Source of the DNA: JBFMFH01 sp040752275
GTDB lineage: Bacteria; Acidobacteriota; Vicinamibacteria; Vicinamibacterales; JAKQTR01
DNA: 64,000 bases
Assembly: GCA_040752275.1 (NCBI GenBank)
Contig: JBFMFH010000076.1
Location: 38,510 to 102,509, forward strand
Direction: 5' to 3'
The stretch's first letter is position 1; each line of letters begins with the position of its first letter. Below the pieces are notes generated by a model. It did not search any database. It saw only the letters and a program-made list of their open reading frames with translations, and was not told where the DNA came from. Shown here piece by piece: positions 9,638-19,200 of the stretch. Position numbers and translations under genes: made by a program.

Positions 9638-10387
9638 TCACAGGGGGAACCGGGCGGGTGCTGCCGGCTTGGCACCTGCGGCCTGAGTCGCTCCGACTTC
9701 CGCCGCGGTCTCGCTCAACAGACTGGCGAAGGTCCTGGGATCTTGGACGGCTGCCGCGTCCATTGACTTCGCCGCATGGGCTCTTCGTTCCGCTTCCGGT
9801 GCGAACAGGAGATCGGTCGATGGTGTGACAAGCCCCACCGTGACCAGCCGGGTGAACAACCGCTGAGCGAAGACCCGGTTTCTCTTGTTCTGCGGATCGG
9901 CCAGCCAATCGCGATAGATCGCGAAGGGCTGCAGATCGCGGCTCTTCCAGGCGGACAGGCAGTACAGCCCCACCGACTCTTCCATCCGGTGCTTCAGCTG
10001 TCCGGTGATCTTCGGGTCCATCAGCCAAACCAGATCGAATCCACGCCGATCGCAGAACGCGGAAAGATCCTGAACGAACGTCCCCAGCTCGTCGTCGCCA
10101 AGCCCCTGCAGCCAGATCGTGAAATCAGCGGCGTCCGCCGGCAGAGACTTGTAGATCATCGCTCGCCGGTCCAGTTCCGCTTTGCCAATCCAGTCTCGGA
10201 ACTGCCCGTCTCGTCTGCGGTCGCGACCGCGAGGCAGCGCCACCTTGCCCAACCGAACGCGGGTCTTCCCGACGGCTTCTCTGCTGCTCTCCACCACTCG
10301 GCTGGCGGCCTGGGTCACCCGGCCGGTCTTCTTCTGCCACCACACCACAAGCGCGCCGCCCAGGACCGCAACTAGGAAGATTGACAC
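9638..10387 (-). CDS. Membrane-anchored protein of unknown function, coupled to ParA-like ATPase
   Basis: A 249-aa protein with a single N-terminal membrane helix (residues 1-16, IFLVAVLGGALVVWW) followed by a basic cytoplasmic domain and an Ala/Pro-rich tail. I do not recognise a family. Its start lies inside the end of the ParA-like gene (16-bp overlap), so the two are a translational pair. ParA-type ATPases often work with a membrane-anchored or cargo partner, and this could be such a partner. That is inference from arrangement only. Confidence 0.75.
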   Translation of the reverse strand: MSIFLVAVLGGALVVWWQKKTGRVTQAASRVVESSREAVGKTRVRLGKVALPRGRDRRRDGQFRDWIGKAELDRRAMIYKSLPADAADFTIWLQGLGDDELGTFVQDLSAFCDRRGFDLVWLMDPKITGQLKHRMEESVGLYCLSAWKSRDLQPFAIYRDWLADPQNKRNRVFAQRLFTRLVTVGLVTPSTDLLFAPEAERRAHAAKSMDAAAVQDPRTFASLLSETAAEVGATQAAGAKPAAPARFPL

Positions 10388-11262
10388 GGTGCCATCCCCT
10401 TCTTCTCATCGCCGTCTGATTGGTCTGCTGCACGTTGCTGGACGTGACAGGGCAAAGCCAGCCGCTCCACGACCCAACGTGCCAGGGCCAGGAAGTGCTC
10501 CGCCTCGGGATGCCGCCGGGCGAAGGTGAACACGGGCTGACATGCGCCAGCCGCCTCCGCGACGCGCACGCTGCGTCCGATGGAAACGGGCAGGAGGGAC
10601 AACCCAGCCTTTTCCATCGCCTCGCGCTCGTCGTTGTGGTGCCTGAGGCGCGCATCGTAGAATGTCAACAAAACGCCAAGGATCACCAGCTCCGGGTTGA
10701 CTTCTGCCTGGACGGAGCTGACAACCTGCGTGAACAGCAGCAGGCCGCGCAAATCCTGCGCCGTCGGCTGGGCGGGCACGATGACCGCGTGAGCGGCACC
10801 GAGCGCGTTGATGGTGAGCAGCCCTTGATTCGGCGGGCAATCCACCACGCACACGTCGTAGTCCTGCGCCACCGTCGCCAAGACCTTTCTCAGAACGAAC
10901 TCACGTCGCAGGCGCGACGACAGTCCTTGCTCGGCGGTGGCCAGGGCCGTGTCGCCGGGGCAGATCCACAGATTGCCTCCAAGGTCCACCACCACGTCCT
11001 TCATTTCCACGTGCCCGGGGTTCGCACCGCCAAGCACTTCAGCCAGAGAAAACACCTGCCTGAGGAAGCGCGCGGCGCCGGCCGTCTCCCCGTGCGCCAG
11101 TTGATCCTGCACCCCGCACGTGCCGGTCAGACTCGCCTGAGGGTCGGTGTCCACGAGGAGGACGCGCAGTCCGTATGCCCACGCGAGGGCCGCGCCGAGG
11201 TTGTGGGCCGTCGCGGTCTTGCCGGTGCCGCCCTTGTGATTGGCGATGGCAATCGTCTGCAT
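10372..11262 (-). CDS. ParA/MinD-type ATPase
   Basis: A 296-aa P-loop ATPase. The N-terminus carries the deviant Walker A of the ParA/MinD class, NHKGGTGKTAT, with the signature Lys at residue 10 and P-loop Lys at 15. This is followed by LLVDTDPQASLTG (switch I) and VVDCPPNQGLL (Walker B). The family uses ATP-dependent dimerisation to segregate DNA or position protein cargo. No ParB gene or obvious parS site is next to it, and its partner is instead a membrane-anchored unknown that overlaps its end. An orphan positioning ATPase is therefore as likely as chromosome partition. Confidence 0.92.
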   Translation of the reverse strand: MQTIAIANHKGGTGKTATAHNLGAALAWAYGLRVLLVDTDPQASLTGTCGVQDQLAHGETAGAARFLRQVFSLAEVLGGANPGHVEMKDVVVDLGGNLWICPGDTALATAEQGLSSRLRREFVLRKVLATVAQDYDVCVVDCPPNQGLLTINALGAAHAVIVPAQPTAQDLRGLLLFTQVVSSVQAEVNPELVILGVLLTFYDARLRHHNDEREAMEKAGLSLLPVSIGRSVRVAEAAGACQPVFTFARRHPEAEHFLALARWVVERLALPCHVQQRAADQSDGDEKKGMAPCQSS

Positions 11263-11306
11263 ATGGGTCGTTCCACGGTCCCGACGAAGGGTTGACTTTT
11301 CGAGAC

Positions 11307-11312
11307 CGATTG
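11307..11312 (-). promoter_or_regulatory. Candidate -10 element for the ParA-like operon
   Basis: On the minus strand the hexamer reads TACAAT (5/6 to the consensus), about 45 bp before the ATG at 11262, in the only AT-richer patch between two genes. No good -35 box is visible at 17 bp, so this is a weak candidate. Confidence 0.22.
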
Positions 11313-11361
11313 TAACTCCGATTGGGCGGGCCCGCTGCGCGCTCCGCCGATGGCCTTCTCG

Positions 11362-12405
11362 TCACGGCGACGCTTGGGTTCCGCCTGGGCGACCCCCATC
11401 GGCGGGGCTCTCGTTGCGGGCGTGCGAGGCGCCCGGGGGCGCTCCTCGGCCGCCTCGGGCCCCGCCGCCAGGTCGACCGAGACCGCGGCCGGCCGCTCCG
11501 AGGATGACGACAGCAAGCGCGACCGTTATCCAGGTCCTCATGTCTGTGTGGAACATCTCGGAGGCCTGCGCGGAGGCCGCCTTGCTCCAGACGTTCGTCC
11601 CACCATGCAGGATGATGCCCGGTAACACGCTGCCCCCGGTTCGATTCACGAAATAGGCGATCGCGACCGAGAGCGAGACGGTCAGCAGCGCGAAGACGGC
11701 CTGGCCGGCCAGCCAGCTCGGCAGCGACGTGCGACCGAGCAGCGTCGGGATCTCGCGTGGCAGATGCCATGCATACCAGAGAAGGCCGACGACGATCGCC
11801 GCCGTGAGCCCTGACATCCGTTGCTGGCAGAGCGGCAGCGCGAAACCCCTCCAACCCATCTCCTCGAGCAGCCCGCCCTCATCGAGGAACGGCCCGGCCA
11901 CCGCGAGGGCCAGCACGGCTGGGAGCGAGCCTCCCATCGTGTGCCAGACCTCCGAGAACGCCGCCGGCGAAGCGTAGCGCATGGTGAGCCAGAGGTGCCA
12001 GGTCAAGCCGACTCCGTACACGACCGCCAGTACGACGTAGGCTCGAATAGCCTGCGCAACCGGGACGTCCGGCCCGACGGGCCTGAGTCGTGCGGCCCAT
12101 CCGCGAATCCCCGGCCGGCCGTCGCGCAGCATCACGGTGAGACACGCTGCGACGCTCGGCGCGACGGCGAAGACGAGGATCAGCAGGGACGACCACGAGC
12201 CGGTCGACCAGGCAAAGCGCGCGATGTTGAGCGCAGTGGCATAGAGTTGGTGACGGGCCAGCCACTGGAACATCGTCGTCAGCAGCGAGGCCCGGTCTGG
12301 GTCGGTCGCGAGCAGCGCGCCGTAGGCCGCCATCACCGCTGACGCGAGCATCAGCGCGACCGCGTAGTAGAAGGCCAGCGGGAAGCGTCGCGCCAGCGAC
12401 CTCAC
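11362..12405 (-). CDS. CPBP family intramembrane metalloprotease (CAAX/Abi type)
   Basis: A 347-aa polytopic membrane protein. The CPBP motifs are present: EEMGWRGF near residues 184-191 (the paired glutamates and Arg), a histidine in WYAWHLP near 213, and HGGTNVW near 267. The start is a GTG at 12405 with GGAGG just upstream. The C-terminal 45 residues are Gly/Arg-rich and may be disordered. Relatives are prenyl-protein or bacteriocin-immunity-type proteases. Directly beside a lipopeptide synthetase operon an immunity or maturation role is conceivable, though unproven. Confidence 0.9.
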   Translation of the reverse strand: MRSLARRFPLAFYYAVALMLASAVMAAYGALLATDPDRASLLTTMFQWLARHQLYATALNIARFAWSTGSWSSLLILVFAVAPSVAACLTVMLRDGRPGIRGWAARLRPVGPDVPVAQAIRAYVVLAVVYGVGLTWHLWLTMRYASPAAFSEVWHTMGGSLPAVLALAVAGPFLDEGGLLEEMGWRGFALPLCQQRMSGLTAAIVVGLLWYAWHLPREIPTLLGRTSLPSWLAGQAVFALLTVSLSVAIAYFVNRTGGSVLPGIILHGGTNVWSKAASAQASEMFHTDMRTWITVALAVVILGAAGRGLGRPGGGARGGRGAPPGASHARNESPADGGRPGGTQASP

Positions 12406-12492
12406 AGATCCCTCCCATCGGCAAGGCGCCCCACATCAGATGAGACTGGACGATGGCCTCTCGTCCGAAGCCTCAGCAGAGGCGGCCAGGAT

Positions 12493-12522
12493 CCCCGGTA
12501 TTCAGCGGCCGGAATTCCCGGG
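12493..12522 (-). terminator. Imperfect hairpin after the synthetase operon
   Basis: CCCCGGTATTC and GGAATTCCCGGG form an imperfect stem (9 of 11 pairs) about 11-40 nt beyond the type II thioesterase stop. No T-tract follows on the minus strand, so intrinsic termination is uncertain. The rest of the 127-bp gap 12406-12532 shows nothing else. Confidence 0.3.
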
Positions 12523-12532
12523 ACCCACATCC

Positions 12533-13291
12533 TCAGGCAAGATAGTGCGAGATGGTCGCTAGCAGCGGCTGCACCCGCTCGCTGAAGTAGAAATGCCCGC
12601 CCCTGAACAGATGCACGGAGAACGCCGCGTCCGTCAGCGTCTGCCAGGCCCTCAGATCCTCCGGCGGTGCACCGCGATCCTGCTCGCCGCCCAGCGCCAC
12701 GATCGGACAGGGCAAGGGGACCGGGTCGGCACACCGGTAGGTCTCGGCCAGCATCAGGTCCGCGCGCAGGAGTCGCACGTACAGCTCCCGCAGTTCGGCG
12801 TCTTCGAACATGATGGCCGGGATCTGGTTGTAACGTCGATGCAACTCGGCGAGGAACGCCTCGTCACGCGGCAAGGTGTGGATGTACGCATCCCGTCTCG
12901 GGAGATCGGGAGCCCCGCTGCCCGAGACGAACACGTGCGTCGGCGTGCGCCCGTACTGTCGGACCAGTTGTCGCGCCAGCTCGTAGGCGATCTGCGCACC
13001 CATGCTGTGCCCGAACAGGGCGAACGGCCTGTCCAGGGAAGGCAGCAGATGCCCAGGCAACGCCCGAGCCAACTCGAGGAGATTCGTGAAGGGCGGTTCG
13101 GGGAATCGGTTCTCACGCCCCGGCAGCTGCACGGCGCACACTTCCACGTCCGCCGGCAGATGTGCATGCCACGTGCGGTACGCCGTCGCCCCTCCGCCCG
13201 CGTACGGCAAACAGAAGAGCCGCACGCGGGCGTCAGGATTGGGGCGGGTGGTAGAGAGCCACGGGTTGCTGCCTTGGACGGCGCTATGCAT
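12533..13291 (-). CDS. Type II thioesterase (external editing TE)
   Basis: An alpha/beta hydrolase of about 252 aa of the RifR/SrfAD class that removes misprimed or stalled acyl groups from carrier domains. Visible motifs are RLFCLPYAGGGA near the start, the nucleophile LFGHSMGAQ near residue 90, the acid region GGEQDRGAP and the histidine in RGGHFYF near the end. The ATG at 13291 overlaps the NRPS stop by 8 bp and follows CGGAGC, so it is translated with the NRPS. Start codons further upstream lie inside the NRPS gene. It is the last gene of the operon. Confidence 0.93.
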   Translation of the reverse strand: MHSAVQGSNPWLSTTRPNPDARVRLFCLPYAGGGATAYRTWHAHLPADVEVCAVQLPGRENRFPEPPFTNLLELARALPGHLLPSLDRPFALFGHSMGAQIAYELARQLVRQYGRTPTHVFVSGSGAPDLPRRDAYIHTLPRDEAFLAELHRRYNQIPAIMFEDAELRELYVRLLRADLMLAETYRCADPVPLPCPIVALGGEQDRGAPPEDLRAWQTLTDAAFSVHLFRGGHFYFSERVQPLLATISHYLA

Positions 13292-16200
13292 GCCTGCTCC
13301 GGTCGGTGCCTGGGCTGCCATGCTCCAGCCAGCGTCGGAGGTATCTTGCCACGACTTCGACCGCTGGGGCGTTCAGCATCGTGCGGTGGTCTCCCGGCGC
13401 GAACACCGGCTCGAACGGCCCGTCGGCAAACGCGGCCCACCCGAGGTCCGCATCCGGCGTCGCTCCGCCGGCGGTGAGCCCGGTGAGGGGGTCCGCATCC
13501 TGCGCACGAACCAGGCGGATCGGCGTCGGCACGACGGCAGCCGGCGCGACGTAGCGCGTCATGGCGACGACGTGCGCCTTGTAGACCTCCACGAAGCCCC
13601 GCAACAAATGGAGACCGGTGTCCGGCGGGACGATCTCCGCCTGCGTGAGCGTGTGGTGCACCAACCTCAGTTGGTCTTCATACGGCAGCGCCTGCAGGCG
13701 TTCGGTCTCGAGCGCCAACGGTCTCCCGAACAGACTGCCGATCACGGCGGTGATCTCCACCAACCACGCCGCATCCTCCTTGATCGGCGCGGCCAGGGGT
13801 TCGTGACGGGGCGGGGCCGGGGTATCGAAGATCACCAACAGCGCCACGGCGTGCCCCTGCTGCTGGAGCTGCTGCGCCATTTCGAACGCCACCCATCCGC
13901 CGAAGGAATGGCCGCCGATCCAGTACGGCCCTTGGGGCTGCACGTGCCTCAGCGCCTCGACGTAGGTCGCGGCGACATCCTGAATGCGCGTCTGCGGCGA
14001 GGCGCGGCCATCCAGACCGACGGCCTGCAATCCGTAGAACGGTCGGTCCACGAGCCGTGCGAGCCCGGCGAAGTAGACCACGTTGCCCCCGGCGCCGGGC
14101 ACGCAGAAGAACGGCGAGGCCCCTGTCCCAGGCCGGATCGGCACGAGGATCGGCCACGGCGCAGCGTCCCCCTGCTGCCGCAACAACTCGCCGAGCTGCG
14201 CAACGGTCGGACGCTGGAACAGCGCCGACAACGGCAGATGTCGGCCGAACTGTTGCTGGACGTACGCCATCAGGCGGACGGCCAGCAGCGAATGACCGCC
14301 CAGATCGAAGAAGTTGTCATGGACACCAACGGGAGACCGCTCCAGGACCTCTTCCCAGATGCGCATCAATCGCAATTCCACCGTGTCACGCGGGCGGAGG
14401 ACGCTCGCGTCGGCCGGCTGGCCGGTCAGCTCCGGCGCGGGCAACGCCCGCCGGTTGACCTTGCCGCTCGGTGTCAACGGCAGTCGGGCGAGCGGCAGGA
14501 TCACAGCCGGAACCATGTACTCGGGGAGCGTCGATTTCGCGAACTGGCGCACGTGCTCGGTGGTCAGAGTCCGCCCCGCCGCCGGCACGACGTACGCGAC
14601 GAGCCGCGTGAATCCTGCGGCCGTCGCGTGCGCCGCCACCACCGCCTCCTGAACATCCGGATGCGTGGACAACACGGCTTCGATCTCGCCGGGCTCGACC
14701 CGGAAGCCCCGGATCTTGACCTGCTGGTCGCGCCGGCCGAGGAACTCGATGTTGCCGTCGGCCAGATAACGCGCGCGATCGCCCGTGCGGTAGAGGCGTG
14801 TCCCGCCCTCGCCCCCGGCCGAACCGCCCGCGGACGACTGGAGTGTCACCGGGCAGGGGACGAATCGCTCGGCGGTGAGGTCCGGCTGCCGCCAGTACCC
14901 CCGCGCCAGGCAAGCGCCGCCGGCGTACAGATCGCCCGGCACGCCAACAGGGGCAACGTCGCCATGCTCCTCCAGCACGACGACGTGCGTGTTCGCGATG
15001 GGCCGGCCGATCGGCGGCAGCGCCGGCCAGTCGGCGGGCGGTCCGGCGAGCGGATAGGCCGTGACGACATGCGTCTCCGACGGCCCGTAGTGGTTGTGGA
15101 GCCGGCAGTCGGGGAGCTGCGTGAACAGCCAGACGAGCGCCGGTGAGATCTGCAGCTGCTCGCCCGCGGTGATGACTTCGCGCAGGGTGACCGGCACCGT
15201 GCCGGTCTCCTGCGCGGAGACCGCCAGTTGCTGCAGCGCCACGAACGGCAGGAACAGGCGCTCCACGCGTTCCTCTGCGAGGACCCTCAGCAGCTCCCGG
15301 CCATCCCGGCGCAGATCGTCGGCGATCTGCACGAGCCGCCCGCCGGTACACCACGTGGCGAACGTCTCTTGAAAGGACACGTCGAAACTGAGTGACGTGA
15401 ACTGCAGGGTCTTCGTGCCCACCGCGGCCGCGCTGTGGGCGGCCTGCCAGAGGAGCAGGTTGCTCAGGGCGCGGTGACACAGGCCCACGCCCTTCGGCGC
15501 GCCAGTCGAACCGGACGTGTAGAGGACGTAGGCCAGGTGATCGGGTTCGACGACGTGCTCCAGGTTCGCCGATGAACACCGGGCGATGGCCGCCTGTTCG
15601 TTTGCCAGCCAGTCCCGGGTGACGACCAGCGGCGCGCCCGAGGCAGCGCACATCATCGCAAGTCGTTCCGCCGGGTACGTGGGATCCAACGGCACGTACG
15701 GCGAGCCCGCCTTCAGAATGGCCAGCACCGCGACTAGCAGGTCGGTCGAGCGGTCCAGGCTGACGCCGATCGGCACATCCGGTGCCGCACCGCGTTGCCT
15801 GAGGTGACGCGCGAGCTGGTTCGCGCGGGCGTTCAATGCCAGATAGGTGAGCTGCTGGTCCTCGCCGCCGGCTGCCCGGGGAAACTCTAGGGCGACGGCG
15901 TCCGGCGTTCGCTCGACCTGTGCCTCGAACATCTGCGCGACGCTGAACGGCGGGAACGGCTGTGCCGTCTGATTCCACCGCAGCGCCTGCCGGCGTTCGG
16001 CCTCCGTGAGCAACGTCAGCTGCGACACCGGGCGATCCGGCGAGGCCACGGCCTCCGCGAGCAGCCGCGTCAGGTGCCCGATCATCCGGCGAATCGTCGC
16101 CGCCTCGAACAGGTCCGTGCTGTATTCCAGCCAGCCCTTCAAACGGCCGTCCAGCTCGGTCAGGGACAGCAGCAGATCGAACTTCGCCGTCTGGTGCTCC

Positions 16201-19200
16201 TGGGGAACCGGTGTCAGCGTGAGCTCGGGCAGTTCCAGGCGTTCCGCCGGCGTGTTCTGCAGCACGAACATCGTCTGGAACACCGGATGGTGGCTGAGGT
16301 GCCGTTCGGGTTGCAGGGCTTCCACCACCACTTCGAAGGGCACGTCCTGATGGGTATAGGCGTCGAGGGCGATCTGCCGGACGCGCGCCAGGAGATCGAG
16401 GAAGCTCGGCCTGCCGGCCAGGTCGATCCGCAACGCGAGCGTGTTAACGAAGAAGCCGATCAGCCCTTCGGTCTCGCTCCGGTTGCGGTTCGCAATCGGC
16501 GAACCTACCACCAGGTCGTCGGTGCCGCTGTAACGGCCCAACAGCGCCGCGAACGCCGCCAACAGAGTCATGAACAGGCTGACGCCCGCCCGTTGGCTCA
16601 GCGCGGTCAGATCCCTGGTCAACCCGGGATCGAACTCGACCGGGCAACTGCTTCCCCGGAAGGTCTGCACGGCCGGGCGCGGGCGGTCGGTCGGCAGTTC
16701 CAGCAAAGGCGGAATCCCCTCCAGGTGCGCCCGCCAATAGGCCAACTGCGCGGCGAGCACGTCGCCCTGCAGCCATTGGCGCTGCCACACCGCGAAATCG
16801 CCGTACTGGATCGGCAACGGCGGCAACGTGACCGGCGTCCGCCTGACCGCGGCGGTATAGAGGGCTGCCAGCTCGCGGACGAAGACCGCCGCGGACCAGG
16901 CATCCGAGACGATGTGGTGCATGGTCAGCAACAGCAGGTGATCGTCGGGCGCGATCCTGAGGAGCGTGCCGCGCAGCAACGGGCCCCGCGCCAGATCGAA
17001 CGGCTCGGTGGCCTCCTGGGCCAGACAGGCGTCCAGGCGACGTTCGCGCTCGTTGGCCGACTGGAGATCGAGCACGGGCAACGCGATCCGGATGTCCGGC
17101 GCGATGCGCTGCAGCGGTCTTCCGTCGCTTCCCGTCGCGAAGGTAGTGCGCAGGGTCTCATGCCGGTTGCCGATCGCCGTGACGCTGTCCTCCAGGGCCT
17201 GGACATCCAGGTGCCCGGTCATCCGTACGGCGACGGGTGAGTTGTAGGTGGCGTTCGGCCCCTCGAGCTGATCCAGGAACCACAGACGTTCCTGCGCGAA
17301 CGACAGCGGCAACGGCGCCGTCCGATCAGCTGGGCGCAGCGGCGGTGGGCCTGGGAGGCCCTGCTGCTCCCGTGTCAGCGCCTCGAGCCGGGCGCTGAAG
17401 TCCGCGACCGTGGGCGTGTCGAACATCTGGCGCAGCGGCAGTTCGACGGCGAAGACGTCACGCAGCCTGGACACCACCTGCGTCGCCAGCAACGAATGGC
17501 CGCCGAGATGGAAGAAGTTGTCCTGGAGACCGACCCGCTCCAGGCTCAGGACGTCCGCCCAGATCGCGGCGACCACCTCCTCGGTAGGCGTCCGGGTCGC
17601 CTGGTCGCCCGTCTGGCCGACGCTGGCCGCGCTGTCGGGAGCGGGCAGGGCGCGGCGGTCGACCTTGCCGTTCGGAGTCAACGGGAAGGCGTCCAACAGC
17701 ACGTACGCCGCCGGGATCATGTACGTCGGCACCCTGTCCGCGAGATAGCGGCGCAGCTCCGGGATCACCGCGCTCTGGACTCTCCGGCGCAGCGGATTGT
17801 TGGCATACGCCGACCAGGGACGCTGCGGGAGTGTGTTCTGTGGTCGAGGCGGGGGCGCCGGCGCGGCCTGCGGCAGGAAGACCGCGGAGTAGCTGCCCTC
17901 CAGCGATCCCTCGTCCGGAACGACCCGCACCACGAAGCCGTGTTCCGCGCCGACCCGCCAGAGTTGCTCCGGATCGAGCCCGTCGGGCGCCAGTTCGGGT
18001 TGGCGACGGTGAAACGCGGCGACCGTGGCCGTGGCCTCGGCTTGCCGCAGCCAGATCAGCATGGCGCGTTCGTCTCGCAGCCGGGCGTTGGGCACGCGGC
18101 GGAGGCCGAGGCGCTGCGAGGGGGATCCCGCCAGCCACGCTCGGAGTTCCGCCACGGTCATCGACTGCGTCGGCCAGTCATGCCACTCGACGTCCGGGGC
18201 TGACGGTACGCGTGCGCCGACGGTCAGCACGACGTCGTACCGGAACTTGGTCAGCTCGTTCAGCGCCTGCCCGCGTTTGTACTGGACGTCGACGGCGGTG
18301 ATGGACGGGTACTGCTGCGGCAGGGCGGCGAACAGCGCAGGGTCGATGACCAGTTCTTCTTCCTGAAGCGTCTGCTGCCGGATCTGCTGGCGAAGCTGCA
18401 GGACCGTCACGTCCGGCGCGGACTTTGCCACCTGCACGGACGCGTGGAACGCGTCCAGGAGCGGCAGGCTGCGGAGATCGCCGAGGAAGAGTGCGCCGCC
18501 GGGGCGCAAGACGCGGAGGGCGCCGCTGATGACCTGCAACAGGTAGTCGACTGAGGGGAAATACTGCGCGACCGAATTGATGACGACGGTGTCGAACTGT
18601 CCGTCCGCCAGGCCGGAGAAGTCGTCGGCAGGGCGGTGCAACAGGGTCACCCGGTCGCCCCAGGGGAACGCCGCCTTCATCTGCCGGACGTGGCGTACGG
18701 CGACGTGTGAGAAATCCGTGCCCCAGTACGACTGACACTGTGGTGCGATGCGGGCCACCAGCAGTCCGGTCCCGCAGCCGATCTCCAGCACGTGTGCCGG
18801 CTGGAGCGCCAGAATCCGGGCGACGGTCTGCTCCACCCATTCGCGCATCTCGGCGGCAGGAATGGGCAACCCGGTATAGCTGCTGTTCCAGCCGGTGATG
18901 TCAAAGGTGATGTCCGCGCTCGCGGCCGAGTGACTGTAGCTGTCCTGAAACACCTGCTGCCAGGCGTTCACCTGCTGAGTCTCGATCGGACTGACCGTCG
19001 CGTCCGCCGGTTCCCGCAGGCCCTCAGCGGCTGGGACGACGTAGGCGACCAGGCGTGCATCGCCAGCCTGGTCCTCGCGGGCCAGGACCACGGCATCCCT
19101 GACGGCCGGGTGCGCGGCCAGCACAACCTCGATCTCTTCCGGTTCGATGCGGTGGCCCCGGATCTTGATCTGGTGATCGCGGCGGCCCTGGTACTCCAGG

